Part shown: one piece after another, positions 25,630-35,760 of the stretch | Layout: each line of letters opens with the position of its first letter | How positions within the stretch are numbered: the stretch's first letter is position 1 | The notes under the pieces: model-generated | What the model saw: the letters and a program-made list of their open reading frames with translations, nothing else | What the model was told of the DNA's origin: nothing | Databases searched by the model: none | NCBI RefSeq assembly: GCF_020667845.1 | Contig: NZ_JAFMPQ010000016.1 | Coordinates: forward strand, 37,165-101,164 | Direction of reading: 5' to 3' | Length of the DNA: 64,000 nucleotides | Source of the DNA: Cognatishimia sp. F0-27 | GTDB lineage: Bacteria; Pseudomonadota; Alphaproteobacteria; Rhodobacterales; Rhodobacteraceae | Position numbers and translations under genes: made by a program

Positions 25630-26084
25630 CAACGCTCTATGTCGACGCCGATGCCTGCCCGGTAAAAGCCGAGGCGGAACGCGTGGCCACCCGCCACCGT
25701 GTCGCCATGAAACTGGTGGCCAATGGCGGCTTGCGGCCCTCACAGAATCCCTTTGTCGAAACCGTCATTGTGCCCGACGGACCAGACGTGGCCGATATGT
25801 GGATTGCGGAGCGCGCCGGACGCGGCGACGTGGTGGTGACCTCGGATATGCCGTTAGCGGCGAAATGCGTGGAGGCGGGAGCGCAGGTTCTTCGACATGA
25901 CGGGTCTGAACTCACCGCGCGCAATATCGGGCAACAGCTGGCGATGCGTGACCTGATGTCGGATTTGCGGGCCGCGGACCCGTTTCGGCAAGGCTCCGGC
26001 CGGAGCTTTTCAAAATCGGACCGATCCCGCTTCCTCAACGCCTTGGAAACCGCTTTGCGCCGGGCTGCGAAGGAAACGCCATGA
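25626..26084 (+). CDS. UPF0178 (YaiI/YqxD, DUF188) family protein
   Basis: A 152-residue NYN/PIN-like protein. It opens [17 protein letters not shown], with the acidic DADACP motif of the family, and contains [16 protein letters not shown] and [10 protein letters not shown]. Predicted nuclease-like fold; the substrate is unknown. GTG start, overlapping the fghA stop by 4 bp, and its own stop overlaps the next ATG by 4 bp (ATGA), so the three genes form a tightly coupled operon. Confidence 0.9.
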   Translation: MTTLYVDADACPVKAEAERVATRHRVAMKLVANGGLRPSQNPFVETVIVPDGPDVADMWIAERAGRGDVVVTSDMPLAAKCVEAGAQVLRHDGSELTARNIGQQLAMRDLMSDLRAADPFRQGSGRSFSKSDRSRFLNALETALRRAAKETP

Positions 26085-26704
26085 CCAGACCTGCCGCCGT
26101 GATCTTCGATATCGGAAATGTGCTGATCGAATGGCAACCGGAACGGTTCTATGACGCGGAGATTGGCGCGGAGCGCCGGCGCGCGATGTTTGCAGAGGTG
26201 GACCTGCATGGCATGAACGATGAAATCGACCGCGGCGGCGATTTCCGCGATGTCATCTATGCCACGGCGGAGCGTTATCCGCACTGGCGCCGCGAAATCC
26301 GCATGTGGCATGACCGCTGGCTGGAGCTTGCCAGCCCCGCCATCGAACGGTCTGTGAGGCTCAAGGCGGCATTGCGCGCCAAGGGCATCCCGGTTTTTGC
26401 GCTGACCAATTTCGGTATCGGCACCTGGGCCATTGCCACGCCCCGCTATCCGTTTCTGAACGCGTTCGACAAGCACTACATCTCCGGTGCATTGCAGGTC
26501 ATCAAGCCGGACGCGGAGATCTATGCAGCGGTCGAGCGCGATTGCGGGTTGGCCCCGGAAACCCTGCTTTTTACCGATGACCGGGTGGACAATATACGCG
26601 CTGCACAGGCTCGCGGGTGGCAGACCCACCTCTTCGATGGACCGGAGGGCTGGGCTGCGTGTCTTGTGGGGCATGGTCTGCTCGACGAGCGCGAAGCACT
26701 GTAG
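26081..26704 (+). CDS. HAD-superfamily hydrolase
   Basis: A 207-residue haloacid-dehalogenase-fold enzyme. Motif I is [12 protein letters not shown] with the nucleophile Asp10; motif II is FALTNFGIG; motif III Lys is in [10 protein letters not shown]; motif IV is [12 protein letters not shown] helical cap lies between motifs I and II. Having Gly at motif I +2 (DIG rather than DxD) fits the dehalogenase or phosphatase-like subgroups; the substrate cannot be told. Last gene of the fghA-UPF0178-HAD unit. Confidence 0.88.
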   Translation: MTRPAAVIFDIGNVLIEWQPERFYDAEIGAERRRAMFAEVDLHGMNDEIDRGGDFRDVIYATAERYPHWRREIRMWHDRWLELASPAIERSVRLKAALRAKGIPVFALTNFGIGTWAIATPRYPFLNAFDKHYISGALQVIKPDAEIYAAVERDCGLAPETLLFTDDRVDNIRAAQARGWQTHLFDGPEGWAACLVGHGLLDEREAL

Positions 26705-26822
26705 AGATCAACGGCCAAAGGCCCGCCGCAAGGGTTCTTTACTGCTCAAAACTCACGGGATTGTTTCAAGGCATCCGCCGCCTCAATTGAACGCACGGCT
26801 ATAGGCAGCAAAGCATAGGGAA

Positions 26823-26850
26823 TTGACGCCCGTGGCGTTCCTGTTATCCC
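26823..26850 (+). promoter_or_regulatory. Candidate promoter of the AEC transporter, possibly leaderless
   Basis: TTGACG (26823-26828), 16 bp, TATCCC (26845-26850). The -10 ends only six bases before the ATG at 26857 and no ribosome binding site is visible, so the transcript may be leaderless. Confidence 0.4.
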
Positions 26851-26856
26851 CGTGTC

Positions 26857-27780
26857 ATGATCGAGGTGTTCCTGAAAACCTTGCCCTTTTTCGGGCTTAT
26901 CGGCCTCGGCTATGGCGCGGGGCGCACCGGGTTTTTTACTGAAGACGCGACCGCCTGGCTGACCAAGTTCGTTTTCTACTTTGCCCTGTCGGCGATGCTC
27001 TTCCGGTTCTCCGCGAACCTCTCCTTGACCGAAATCTTCGATGCACGTCTGGCCATGGCCTATCTCTGGGGCACGGCTTTTGTGTATGGCGTGGCCATGG
27101 CGGTGGCCTTTTTGCGCGGACTTGACACCCCCACCGCGGCCATAGAGGCGCAATGCGCCGCGATCGGGAACACCGGCTTTCTCGGTGTGCCCATGCTGGC
27201 CTTGCTTCTCGGTCAGGAAGCGATTGGGCCGATTATTCTGATCCTCGCCATTGACCTGATCGTGTTTTCCTCGTTGCTGGTCATCCTCGTGACCGGATCG
27301 CGTGGAGATGGGGGCGCGCGGCGGGTGTTACCAACGGTGGGCATGGGCTTACTCAAGAACCCAATGATCGTCTCCATCACGCTTGGGCTTTTTGTTTCGG
27401 CGCTCAGCCTGCCAATTCCGGCGGTCGCCAACGAATTCCTGACCATTCTGGGGAATGCCGCCACACCCTGTGCCCTGTTTGCGATTGGCGCATCGCTGGC
27501 CTCCAAATCCGCCGAGCGCCTTGCCGTTGCGGGATGGCTGAGCCTGTGCAAACTGGTGTTGCACCCGCTGTTCGTGGGGGTCGCGGCCTTCGGATTTTTC
27601 GCTGCGGATCCCTACAAGGCGGCCGTGGCTGTCTCCGCTGCGGCGTTGCCCGTGGCAGGGAACGTCTTCATCCTCGCGCAGCATTATGGCATCGCGCCTG
27701 CGCGGGTCTCAGCCTCGATCCTGATCTCCACCGCAATTTCCGTTGTCACGGTCAGCGTGGTGATCTCACTGGTCTCGTGA
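26857..27780 (+). CDS. AEC-family (auxin efflux carrier-like) transporter
   Basis: A 307-residue, roughly ten-helix membrane carrier with two five-helix halves. Seen: FFGLIGLGYGAGRTGFFTED (about 9-28), AAIGNTGFLGVPMLALLLG (about 99-117), FLTILGNAATPCALFAIGASLA (about 200-221) and AALPVAGNVFILAQHYG, which match the family's conserved crossover regions. Bacterial AEC proteins move malonate, malate or other organic acids; the substrate is unknown. No ribosome binding site precedes the ATG. Converges with the NYN gene across 16 bp. Confidence 0.88.
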   Translation: MIEVFLKTLPFFGLIGLGYGAGRTGFFTEDATAWLTKFVFYFALSAMLFRFSANLSLTEIFDARLAMAYLWGTAFVYGVAMAVAFLRGLDTPTAAIEAQCAAIGNTGFLGVPMLALLLGQEAIGPIILILAIDLIVFSSLLVILVTGSRGDGGARRVLPTVGMGLLKNPMIVSITLGLFVSALSLPIPAVANEFLTILGNAATPCALFAIGASLASKSAERLAVAGWLSLCKLVLHPLFVGVAAFGFFAADPYKAAVAVSAAALPVAGNVFILAQHYGIAPARVSASILISTAISVVTVSVVISLVS

Positions 27781-27796
27781 TGCCGGCCAAGCCCGG

Positions 27797-28507
27797 TTAG
27801 TCGCGGCGGCGCACCAGGAGCTGATTGGTGCTTTCCGCCTTGCGCGTTTCGAAAACCTTGAGCTCCGCCACCAGATCGGACAGCTTGCGCTTGCCATAGG
27901 TCCGGGTGTCGAAATCGGGATCCGTTGTGGTCAGATACTGACCAATCTGACCAAGGCGATACCATTCATCATCCTGCTCGATCCCGTCCATGGCCTTGAA
28001 GATCAGGTCACGGACAGCGTTGAGATCACCGATCTTCGGTTTGGACTTGGTCGCCTGCCCGCTCTCTGGCGCGTTTTCGAGGTTTTCGAGAAAGATGAAC
28101 CGCTTGCATGCCTTACGGAACGCATCCGGCGTCTTTTTCATCCCCATGCCAAACACGTCCAGCCCTTGTTCCCGTATGCGGCTGGCGAGGCGCGTGAAAT
28201 CGCTGTCGGAACTCACAAGGACAAAACCGTCGAAGCGGTTGGAATGCATCAGGTCCATCGCATCGATGACCAGCGCAATATCGGAGGCGTTCTTGCCGAC
28301 GGTGTTGGCCGGCTGGTGATGCGGAACGAGCCCGAACTCTGCCTGCACCTTCGACCATCCCGCCATCTGCTGTGAGGAGAAATCACCATAACACCGACGG
28401 ACGCTGGCCTCACCAAGCGACGCAATTTCGTCAAACAGGGCTTTGGTGTATTTCGGCGAAGTGTTGTCGGCGTCAATCAACACCGCAAGAAGATTGGCTT
28501 TGGCCAC
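27797..28507 (-). CDS. NYN-domain (LabA/DUF88) protein with C-terminal OST-HTH-like domain
   Basis: A 236-residue protein. The N-terminal NYN nuclease fold (about 5-145) shows the acidic residues expected at the active site: LIDADNTSPKY (Asp12 region), DIALVIDAMDLM and VSSDSDFTRLASRIRE. After a short linker the C-terminal part (about 160-230, NAVRDLIFKAMDGIEQDDEWYRLGQIGQYLTTTDPDF and YGKRKLSDLV) looks like an OST-HTH/LOTUS RNA-binding domain. Predicted role: RNA processing or decay. Single gene facing away from the DUF3137-like gene. Confidence 0.88.
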   Translation of the reverse strand: MAKANLLAVLIDADNTSPKYTKALFDEIASLGEASVRRCYGDFSSQQMAGWSKVQAEFGLVPHHQPANTVGKNASDIALVIDAMDLMHSNRFDGFVLVSSDSDFTRLASRIREQGLDVFGMGMKKTPDAFRKACKRFIFLENLENAPESGQATKSKPKIGDLNAVRDLIFKAMDGIEQDDEWYRLGQIGQYLTTTDPDFDTRTYGKRKLSDLVAELKVFETRKAESTNQLLVRRRD

Positions 28508-28579
28508 GCTGCCGTCCTTATGTTCGGAACCCCTGGCTCCTGACTACGCGGTCTGCGCAGTTTTTGCGAGGGGGCGTAT

Positions 28580-28597
28580 GAAAATCAATGGATTTTC
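28580..28597. repeat. Short inverted repeat between NYN and DUF3137-like genes
   Basis: GAAAATC and GATTTTC form perfect 7-bp arms around AATG, 47 bp before the next start. Possible operator; nothing more can be said. Confidence 0.3.
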
Positions 28598-28643
28598 GAG
28601 AGGCGGCGGATAGGGTTTCGGTATTGAAGAAAAGGAGAGTTCC

Positions 28644-29483
28644 GTGGGCTATTCGGAACAATTGCCAATTGAAGCCGGCTTTTCAGACGTTTTTGCCGCG
28701 AAGATCGCGCCACAGATGGACGATCTGGAAGCCAAGCGGGCCAAGATGAGCCGCACGGGATGGATTCTGTTCTTTTTGCCAGTCGCCGGGTCGATCCCGC
28801 TCGCCTATTTGATGCTCGAAATCGCGGAAACCGAGGTTGGAGGGTATATCGCCGGTGCGCTGATGCTTGCGGGTGGAGTGGGTTTGGGCTGGTTTCTGCG
28901 CTCCATGCGCGATGTGAAGCTGGATAAGGAAGTCGCCGCCGCGATCATGCCGGTGGTTTGCGATTTCCTTGGCAGAACACAATACGACAAGTCGGCTCGC
29001 GCTGGATTTGCGACATCCCTTCTTCGCGACGCGGGCATGGTGCCGCGGTTTGACAAGGCGCGCTACGAAGATCTGATCGATGGCCATCATCGCGACGTGC
29101 GCTATTCGATTGTCGAAGCGCTTCTGAGCAAGGAAGTCTCCCAGTATATCAATGGCGAGACTCGGGTGCAGTTGGAGACCGTCTTTTCCGGCGTGCTTAT
29201 CCGGATCGTGCGACCGAGGGCGGAAGATGGAAGCGTTCTGCCGATTGAAGACCGCAGTTCCGTCTATGACGCAGCCGCGGGCGTTTCTCACGTGGTGATC
29301 ACCGATCAATACGTTCTGATGGCGCAGGACCGGACCGATAATTTTCTGCAGCTGGCTTCGTTCGACGACGGCATCGACGGCTTGGAAACCGCGCTGCACA
29401 AGCTGTTTTCCGACCTACAGAGGCTACACAACACCATTGACGCGATACTCGGTCCCGAAGCAGAGCCGATGCCGCGAGACTGA
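28644..29483 (+). CDS. Membrane protein, DUF3137-like
   Basis: A 279-residue protein with GTG start and AAGGAGAG just upstream. A helical N-terminus (FSDVFAAKIAPQMDDLEAKRAKM, about 13-35) precedes two membrane helices (about 40-60 and 68-86), and the remaining 190 residues are soluble. The N-terminal part resembles DUF3137 proteins of alphaproteobacteria; the C-terminal part (VSHVVITDQYVLMAQDRTDNFLQ) is less typical, so the family call is tentative. No catalytic motif. Converges on infB with a shared hairpin. Confidence 0.7.
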   Translation: MGYSEQLPIEAGFSDVFAAKIAPQMDDLEAKRAKMSRTGWILFFLPVAGSIPLAYLMLEIAETEVGGYIAGALMLAGGVGLGWFLRSMRDVKLDKEVAAAIMPVVCDFLGRTQYDKSARAGFATSLLRDAGMVPRFDKARYEDLIDGHHRDVRYSIVEALLSKEVSQYINGETRVQLETVFSGVLIRIVRPRAEDGSVLPIEDRSSVYDAAAGVSHVVITDQYVLMAQDRTDNFLQLASFDDGIDGLETALHKLFSDLQRLHNTIDAILGPEAEPMPRD

Positions 29484-29501
29484 CCCCAAGCGCAGGACAA
29501 G

Positions 29502-29530
29502 AAAAAAGGCGCGACAAGTGCCGCGCCTTT
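29502..29530 (-). terminator. Terminator of the infB operon (bidirectional hairpin)
   Basis: AAAGGCGCG (29505-29513) pairs with CGCGCCTTT (29522-29530). On the minus strand the stem is followed by a T-run, giving a strong terminator 26 bp after infB; the reverse orientation serves the converging gene less well. Confidence 0.8.
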
Positions 29531-29555
29531 GATGCTGTCTCAAGGGGCTTGAGCC

Positions 29556-32057
29556 TTAGTCGAGCTTCCGCTCAACCTCTTCGCGCTCGAAGATTTCGAT
29601 CACATCCTTCGGACGGATGTCATCATAGTTCTCGAACGCCATGCCGCATTCCTGACCGGATTGCACTTCGGCAACCTCATCCTTGAAGCGCTTCAAGGTC
29701 TTCAGCGTGCCTTCGTGGATCACGACGTTGTCGCGCAGCAGGCGCACACCGGCGGACCGACGCGCCACACCTTCGGTGACAAGACAGCCCGCAACCTTGC
29801 CGACACCGGAAACCTTGAAGACTTCCTTGATCTCGGCATAGCCGATGAAGGTTTCGCGAACCTCCGCAGACAAGAGGCCGGAGGCCGCCGCCTTCACGTC
29901 GTCCACAAGATCGTAAATCACGCTGTAGTAGCGGATCTCGACGCCCTTCTGGTTGGCCACGTTCCGCGCAGATGCATTGGCACGGACGTTGAAACCGATC
30001 ACCGGCGCGCCGGACGCTTCCGCAAGGCCCACATCCGTTTCCGTGATCGCACCCACACCGGAATGCAACACGCGCACGCGCACCTCATCGTTGCCGACCT
30101 TTTCAAGCGCCTGAACAATCGCTTCGCTCGACCCCTGCACGTCGGCTTTTACCAGAACCGGCAGTTCGGAAACGTTCTCGTCGTCCTTGGCCTTCTGCAT
30201 GAGCTGTTCAAGGGTGGTAGCGGCACCGGCAGCGGCGCGCTTCTCCTTGGCGACATTGGCTCGGTATTCCGCAATCTCGCGCGCCTGCGCCTCGGTCTCC
30301 GTCACGTTGAGCACGTCGCCGGCTTCCGGCGTTCCGTTGAGGCCAAGCACCTCGACAGGCACCGACGGGCCAGCTTCCTTGATGCGCTCACCCTTGTCGT
30401 TGATCAACGCGCGGACCTTGCCGTACTGCTCGCCCACGACAAAGATATCCCCCTGTCGCAGAGTGCCGTTCTGAACAAGAACCGTGGCCACCGGGCCGCG
30501 CCCGACATCAAGTTGCGCTTCGATCACCGCACCTTGTGCCGCGCGGTCCGGGTTTGCCTTGAGTTCGAGGATCTCGGCCTGAAGCGCGATGGCTTCGAGC
30601 AGTTGATCAAGCCCCTGTCCGGAAATAGCAGACACTTCGACGTCCTGCACGTCGCCCGACATCTCTTCGACGATCACTTCGTGCTGGAGAAGGTCGGTGC
30701 GCACCTTTGTCGGGTTTGCTTCCGGTTTGTCGATCTTGTTGATCGCCACGATCATCGGCACCTCGGCCGCCTTTGCGTGATTGATCGCCTCGACCGTCTG
30801 CGGCATCACGGCGTCATCGGCCGCGACAACCAGAACAACTATATCGGTCACCTGCGCACCGCGGGAGCGCATGGATGTAAACGCGGCGTGGCCGGGCGTA
30901 TCGAGGAACGACAAGATCGCACCGCTGTCGGTTATGACCTGATAGGCCCCGATATGCTGCGTGATTCCCCCGGCTTCGCCGGCTGTCACCTTGGCATCGC
31001 GAATCGCGTCGAGCAGCGATGTCTTGCCGTGGTCGACATGCCCCATGATCGTGATCACGGGAGGCCGCGGCTTGAGATCGGCCTCGTCATCGACGATTTC
31101 CTTGATGACGTCTTCGACATCGGCATCGGAAACACGCGTCACGGTATGCCCGAATTCCTCGATGATGAGTTCGGCGGTATCCTGATCAATCGTCTGGTTC
31201 TGCGTTGCCATGATGCCGTTGTTCATCAGCGCCTTGACAACATCGCCGACCTTTTCGGTCATTCGGTTGGCCAGTTCGGCCACGGTAATGGCCTCTGGCA
31301 GCTTCACCTCACGCACGACCTTTTCGCGCTGCTGCGTGCCGCCCATGGCTTTCTGACGCGCGCGCTCCTGCTTGCGCTTCATGGCCGCCATGGATTTCTG
31401 ACGTCCACCGCCGGCACCCAATGCCTGGTTCAGGGTCAACTTGCCCGAACGGCGACCGCCATCATCGCGACCCTTGCCGCGGGTGTTGCGGTCGTTGTCA
31501 CGGTCCGTCTTGCGCGGTGCGCTGGACGGCTTAGCACCACCGCCGCCACGCTCTTCGCGCGCCTGCGGCGCCGGAGCGGGTTCCGCGGCGCGCTTGGCCG
31601 CTTCCGCGGCCTCCCGTGCCTTGCGTTCCTCTTCCTCTGCCTTCGCCTTGAGGCGCTCTTCGGCTTCGCGCTGCTCGCGCTCCTTGGCTTCCTTTTCCGC
31701 ACGCTGCCGCGCCCGCTCTTCGGCACGGGCCTTTTCCTCGGCTTCACGCCGGGCGGCCTCTTCGGCTTCGCGGGCCTTGGCAGCCTGAAGCGCCTTGAGG
31801 CGGCGCTCCATCTCAGCATCGGAAATCCCGGCGGGACGCTTCGCGCCGCCAAGCGGCGCCTTCGGCGCGCCGGCGCTCGAAGCGCTGCCTGCGCCCGGCT
31901 TGACCCCGGGGGCCGCCGGTTTGGGCACCACAACGCGCTTGCGTTTGGTTTCCACCACGACGTTCTTGGTCCGTCCGTGGCTGAAGCTTTGCTTCACGTT
32001 TCCGGAACGAGCGCCACCGCGCAAACCCAATGTCTTCTTGCCGTCGTTATCGCTCAT
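29556..32057 (-). CDS. infB: Translation initiation factor IF-2
   Basis: An 833-residue GTPase that brings initiator tRNA to the 30S subunit and promotes subunit joining. The N-terminal third is a long Ala/Glu/Lys/Arg-rich charged region (about 85-190, strings of [19 protein letters not shown]) typical of proteobacterial IF-2. The G domain shows [12 protein letters not shown] (G1), DTPGHAAF (G3) and NKIDKP (G4), followed by domains II-IV ending in EREEVERKL. Its first codons overlap the ylxR-like gene by 11 bp, the normal end of the rimP-nusA-ylxR-infB operon. Confidence 0.97.
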   Translation of the reverse strand: MSDNDGKKTLGLRGGARSGNVKQSFSHGRTKNVVVETKRKRVVVPKPAAPGVKPGAGSASSAGAPKAPLGGAKRPAGISDAEMERRLKALQAAKAREAEEAARREAEEKARAEERARQRAEKEAKEREQREAEERLKAKAEEEERKAREAAEAAKRAAEPAPAPQAREERGGGGAKPSSAPRKTDRDNDRNTRGKGRDDGGRRSGKLTLNQALGAGGGRQKSMAAMKRKQERARQKAMGGTQQREKVVREVKLPEAITVAELANRMTEKVGDVVKALMNNGIMATQNQTIDQDTAELIIEEFGHTVTRVSDADVEDVIKEIVDDEADLKPRPPVITIMGHVDHGKTSLLDAIRDAKVTAGEAGGITQHIGAYQVITDSGAILSFLDTPGHAAFTSMRSRGAQVTDIVVLVVAADDAVMPQTVEAINHAKAAEVPMIVAINKIDKPEANPTKVRTDLLQHEVIVEEMSGDVQDVEVSAISGQGLDQLLEAIALQAEILELKANPDRAAQGAVIEAQLDVGRGPVATVLVQNGTLRQGDIFVVGEQYGKVRALINDKGERIKEAGPSVPVEVLGLNGTPEAGDVLNVTETEAQAREIAEYRANVAKEKRAAAGAATTLEQLMQKAKDDENVSELPVLVKADVQGSSEAIVQALEKVGNDEVRVRVLHSGVGAITETDVGLAEASGAPVIGFNVRANASARNVANQKGVEIRYYSVIYDLVDDVKAAASGLLSAEVRETFIGYAEIKEVFKVSGVGKVAGCLVTEGVARRSAGVRLLRDNVVIHEGTLKTLKRFKDEVAEVQSGQECGMAFENYDDIRPKDVIEIFEREEVERKLD

Positions 32058-32703
32058 TAAGCTTCTTCATCCTTTCGGGGCGACCCCTGTCGCCACTTGC
32101 CGCATCGGCATGTCCGATGCGCAATCCCTTCAATCTTTGGGCTTCCTCTACAACACGCGGCGCAAGACCGCCAGCACGAAGCGCTGCATGTATCGCAGAT
32201 TGTCGACCAAAGGCCATGCCAAGCTCATCTGCCGTGAGCCAGCCGATATACGATCCGCCATAGGGCGTGCTGAGTTTCGACTTTCCGCGCGCCGATCCAT
32301 CTTCGGCCTGGATCAGGATCTCGGCCTCTTCCTTGGAGAGCCAGTCCTTCACCTTCTCGTAACCGGAAACCGCATCCCCGGATTTCCGTGCGAGGCTGAT
32401 CAGATCGACCACCCGACGCACAACCATTCGTTCCACCAGATCGCTCAACCCGTCCGGAACGCTTGTCTGCGTCTTGAACCCGCGGGAAAACAATTTTTTG
32501 GCGGCCGCGCGGTCCAGCGCCGCGCGATCAGGAACGACATATAGTCCACGGCCCGGCAATTTTCCAGTCACATCCGGAACCGCCGTGGCGTCGGGGCCAA
32601 GCACGAAGCGGATCAGGCGGGACTTGGGAAGCTCCTGCCCGGTTGCGATACAGGTTCGAAACGGTCCCTCCGACCGGTCTTTGTGTGCGCCGCCCCGACC
32701 CAT
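32047..32703 (-). CDS. YlxR-like RNA-binding protein fused to an L7Ae-type domain
   Basis: A 218-residue, two-domain protein. The N-terminal YlxR/DUF448 domain (about 12-85) has [19 protein letters not shown] and [26 protein letters not shown]. The C-terminal half (about 95-190) is an L7Ae/L30e-type domain starting [26 protein letters not shown], as in the related YlxQ proteins. The fusion is common in alphaproteobacteria. Its place between nusA and infB points to ribosome or RNA-related work; the exact role is not established. Confidence 0.88.
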   Translation of the reverse strand: MGRGGAHKDRSEGPFRTCIATGQELPKSRLIRFVLGPDATAVPDVTGKLPGRGLYVVPDRAALDRAAAKKLFSRGFKTQTSVPDGLSDLVERMVVRRVVDLISLARKSGDAVSGYEKVKDWLSKEEAEILIQAEDGSARGKSKLSTPYGGSYIGWLTADELGMAFGRQSAIHAALRAGGLAPRVVEEAQRLKGLRIGHADAASGDRGRPERMKKLNER

Positions 32704-32709
32704 ACCGCT

Positions 32710-34344
32710 TTACGCCTCTGCTTCGGCGTCGGCGCCATCAGCAGCGGCCGCTTCGGCCTCGGCCGCCGCTTGCTCCGCCGCCAGCTCGTCAGGATCGACC
32801 CATCCGAGCATCACCCGTGCGGTCATCACCATGTTCTGCGCTTCGTCGAGCGACACGTCGAACTTTTCGAGAAGCCCATCGTCCTTCACTCGCTGACCGT
32901 CGACGCTCGTCCAGCCACCAGCCAATTCCCAATCCGCGCATGTCGCGAAGTCTTCGAGCGTCTTCACGCCATCCTCGGCCAATGCCTCGACCATCTGCGG
33001 GCTCAGCCCGTCAAAGCCAATCAGATCGTCCTGCGCCCCAAGCTCGCGCGCGCGGGCAAGCGCGCGTTGCGCCTGCTCTTCGAGCACGTCGCGGGCCCGC
33101 GCCTGAAGCTCGTTGGCCGTATCCTCGTCGACACCGTCGATGACAAGCAGCTCGTCCACTTCGACATAGGCCACTTCTTCGAGGTTCGAGAACCCTTCGG
33201 AGACCAGAAGCTGTGCGAAGAACTCATCAAGATCGAGCGCCGCCATGAAGAGCTGCGTGCGCTCTTCGAATTCCTTCTGGCGGCGGGCCGATTCTTCTTC
33301 CTCGGTCATGATGTCGATATCCAGACCGGTGAGCTGCGACGCCAGACGCACGTTCTGACCGCGGCGGCCGATGGCGAGCGAAAGCTGCTCGTCCGGGACG
33401 ACAACCTCGATTCGCTCCGCATCCTCATCGAGAACAACCTTGGCGACCTCTGCGGGCTGCAACGCGTTCACAAGGAAGGTCGGCATGTCCTCGTTCCACG
33501 GGATGATGTCAATCTTCTCGCCCTGAAGCTCGTTGACAACCGCCTGCACACGGCTGCCGCGCATACCGACGCAAGCCCCGACCGGGTCGATGGAGCCGTC
33601 ATAGGAGATCACGCCGATCTTGGCGCGGCTGCCGGGGTCGCGGGCCACTGCCTTGATCTCGATGATGCCATCGTAGATCTCCGGCACTTCCATCTTGAAC
33701 AGCTCGGCCATGAATTCCGGTGCGGTGCGCGACAGGAAGATCTGCGGTCCGCGTGCTTCACGGCGCACATCCTTGATGTAGCATCGGATCCGGTCGCCCG
33801 GCCGGTAGGCTTCGCGGCCGATCTTTTCGTTGCGGCGCAGGATCGCCTCGCCACGGCCCACGTCAACGATGACGTTGCCGTATTCTTCGCGCTTGACGGT
33901 GCCGTTGATGATGGTCCCGGCGCGATCCTTGAATTCTTCGTACTGGCGGTCGCGCTCCGCTTCGCGCACCTTCTGCAGGATGACTTGCTTGGCGCTCTGC
34001 GCCGCGATCCGTCCCAGCTCGACGGGCGGAACCTCCTCGACGTAGGTATCCCCGATCTGCGGGTTTTCGAGATACTGCTTGGCGGTCTCGACCGTCATCT
34101 CGGCCTGGTAGTTCTCAAGCTCTTCCTCTTCCACCACGGTGCGCACACGGGTGAAGGTGGCCCGGCCGGTCTTGCGGTCGATGCTCACACGAATGTCCAT
34201 CTCTGCGCCGTAACGCGACTTGGCGGCGCGGGCGAGGCTTTCTTCCATCGCTTCGACGACCAAAGAGGGGTCGATCATCTTTTCGCGGGCCACGGCCTCT
34301 GCGGTCTGAAGCAGCTCAAGCTGATTGGCTGAGGTAATCGCCAT
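32710..34344 (-). CDS. nusA: Transcription termination/antitermination protein NusA
   Basis: A 544-residue RNA polymerase-binding factor for pausing, termination and antitermination. Order of domains: N-terminal RNAP-binding domain (1-125), S1 (about 135-200, with [27 protein letters not shown]), KH1 and KH2 ([21 protein letters not shown] and [29 protein letters not shown]), then two acidic helix-hairpin-helix repeats (about 370-500) and an acidic tail. It follows rimP by 3 bp and precedes ylxR. Confidence 0.97.
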   Translation of the reverse strand: MAITSANQLELLQTAEAVAREKMIDPSLVVEAMEESLARAAKSRYGAEMDIRVSIDRKTGRATFTRVRTVVEEEELENYQAEMTVETAKQYLENPQIGDTYVEEVPPVELGRIAAQSAKQVILQKVREAERDRQYEEFKDRAGTIINGTVKREEYGNVIVDVGRGEAILRRNEKIGREAYRPGDRIRCYIKDVRREARGPQIFLSRTAPEFMAELFKMEVPEIYDGIIEIKAVARDPGSRAKIGVISYDGSIDPVGACVGMRGSRVQAVVNELQGEKIDIIPWNEDMPTFLVNALQPAEVAKVVLDEDAERIEVVVPDEQLSLAIGRRGQNVRLASQLTGLDIDIMTEEEESARRQKEFEERTQLFMAALDLDEFFAQLLVSEGFSNLEEVAYVEVDELLVIDGVDEDTANELQARARDVLEEQAQRALARARELGAQDDLIGFDGLSPQMVEALAEDGVKTLEDFATCADWELAGGWTSVDGQRVKDDGLLEKFDVSLDEAQNMVMTARVMLGWVDPDELAAEQAAAEAEAAAADGADAEAEA

Positions 34345-34347
34345 GGG

Positions 34348-34938
34348 TTATTTCTCCTCCTGCGCGCCGCTCTCATCGGTCGCGATTTCGTCGAATTTTG
34401 TCTCGTCAAGATTCGCGGGCGCCGTGCCCGCAGCCTTGCGTGCCTTGAGCATCTCGCGCACCAGCTCGTCAGTCATCACAAGCTTCGCATCGGTCAGCCA
34501 GTCGAAGGCGAGGCCAATGGTACCTTCCTGAACATTGAGCAGCACTTCGTTGCCCTCGATCCCGGCCAGCACACCACGAAAGCGTTTGCGGCCATCGATC
34601 ATCTCCTGGGTTTCAAGCTTGGCCTCGTATCCCTCATAGGTGTCGAAGTCCTGCAGCCGCGTCAAAGGACGATCGATCCCGGGGCTGGACACTTCGAGCG
34701 TATAAGCATCGAGCAGAGGATCCTCGACATCGAGCACCGCGCTGACACCGTTGGAGATCTCGGCGCATTGGTCCACGTCGATACCACCATCAGGGCGCTC
34801 CGCCATGATCTGCAAAGTCGGCGTTTCGCCGGACATCAGCCGCAGGCGCACGAGTTCGAACCCCATGTCTTCGATCACGGGGGTCACGATCTCGGCCAGT
34901 CGCTTGTCCATGCTGGTCTTGGCGATCATGTCGCTCAT
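34348..34938 (-). CDS. rimP: Ribosome maturation factor RimP
   Basis: A 196-residue protein required for 30S subunit maturation. [21 protein letters not shown] from 34938 has AAGGAG upstream; the 24 codons beyond are unlike the family. Seen: [46 protein letters not shown] and [25 protein letters not shown], the RimP signature. The C-terminal tail beyond about 175 is variable. First gene of the rimP-nusA-ylxR-infB operon. Confidence 0.95.
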   Translation of the reverse strand: MSDMIAKTSMDKRLAEIVTPVIEDMGFELVRLRLMSGETPTLQIMAERPDGGIDVDQCAEISNGVSAVLDVEDPLLDAYTLEVSSPGIDRPLTRLQDFDTYEGYEAKLETQEMIDGRKRFRGVLAGIEGNEVLLNVQEGTIGLAFDWLTDAKLVMTDELVREMLKARKAAGTAPANLDETKFDEIATDESGAQEEK

Positions 34939-35021
34939 CGGTCTTGTCTCTCCTTGGCCGTGCCGCGGCGATGTCATGCCCCTGCCGCGGGGCGCCCCAT
35001 CGTCCGCCATGGCCCGGGCAC

Positions 35022-35046
35022 AAAAAAACGGGCCGCGCGGCCCGTT
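35022..35046 (-). terminator. Terminator after the HD-domain gene, upstream of rimP
   Basis: ACGGGCC/GGCCCGT stem (35028-35045) followed on the minus strand by a run of seven T. It separates the HD-domain gene from the rimP operon. Confidence 0.8.
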
Positions 35047-35142
35047 ATCGTCGATCCGGTGGGGCCGGGTTTGGACCCCGGCACGCCGCTGTTGAAGGCC
35101 ATATACGCACTGAACGGCGAGTCGGCAAGAGGCTTGACCAAC

Positions 35143-35748
35143 TCAACGGCCCAGCGCAGAGACAAACCCCTCGCGGATGACTGCCGGATCGTAAGCCTTG
35201 CGGGCAAAGACCGCGCGCAGGACCGGCTCGAAATGCTCAAGTGGCAACGTGTCGTAGTCCGGATCGAAAGAAGCCTGGTCCCATCGCTCGCAGAACGCCG
35301 CGCAGCTCTCGAAACAGGGGTGATCGCGAAAGCGGTCACGCGCATTTTCGTCCCATCCGTAGTGCTTGGCATAATAGAGCATCTGGAAGATCCCGTGATG
35401 CTCGACCACCCAGGCCACATCCCAGCGCACGAAGGGCCGGATCACTTCCGCAGAGAACCTGTCATGATTCTGGGGCGCCAGACCATCGCCGATATCATGC
35501 AGCAAGGCGCCGACAACCCAATCCTCATCAGCGCCATCCCGCTGGGCTCGCGTGGCCGATTGCAACCCGTGCTGCAACCGTGTGATCCGGTACCCATCCA
35601 AGCTCGCCGCGCCCTGACGGCGCAGCTCGGCAAGCACGCGATCAGCGGTCTGGGCGAGGTAAGGCTTCTCCAACCGGTCCAGCAGCGCGTAATCGTCACG
35701 CGTGCCGTCTTTCATCTGCGTGAATGAAACCGTGGTCCCGTTGCTCAT
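35143..35748 (-). CDS. HD-domain hydrolase-like protein
   Basis: A 201-residue HD-superfamily protein. The metal-binding motif is VVGALLHDIGDGLAPQNHDR, with earlier His in TRLQHGLQSATRA and later HH in WVVEHHGIFQM, giving the H..HD..H..D-type set expected of small phosphohydrolases. Similar proteins occur beside phosphonate or transport genes. Substrate unknown. Gene is 12 bp from tctA on the same strand, so it may belong to the tct operon. Confidence 0.82.
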   Translation of the reverse strand: MSNGTTVSFTQMKDGTRDDYALLDRLEKPYLAQTADRVLAELRRQGAASLDGYRITRLQHGLQSATRAQRDGADEDWVVGALLHDIGDGLAPQNHDRFSAEVIRPFVRWDVAWVVEHHGIFQMLYYAKHYGWDENARDRFRDHPCFESCAAFCERWDQASFDPDYDTLPLEHFEPVLRAVFARKAYDPAVIREGFVSALGR

Positions 35749-35760
35749 GGCGCGCCCCGC

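Noticed and set aside
29661..32060. A 799-codon open frame antisense to infB
   Set aside because: It is the complement of a highly conserved, GC-rich gene with strong codon bias; the product is His/Arg-rich and has no family features. Similar long antisense frames over nusA (32683-34332) and gyrB (54587-56509) were dismissed for the same reason.
35052..35080. A T-arm-like hairpin suggesting a tRNA upstream of rimP
   Set aside because: The stem is present, but the loop does not match the T-loop consensus and no acceptor, D or anticodon arms can be fitted.
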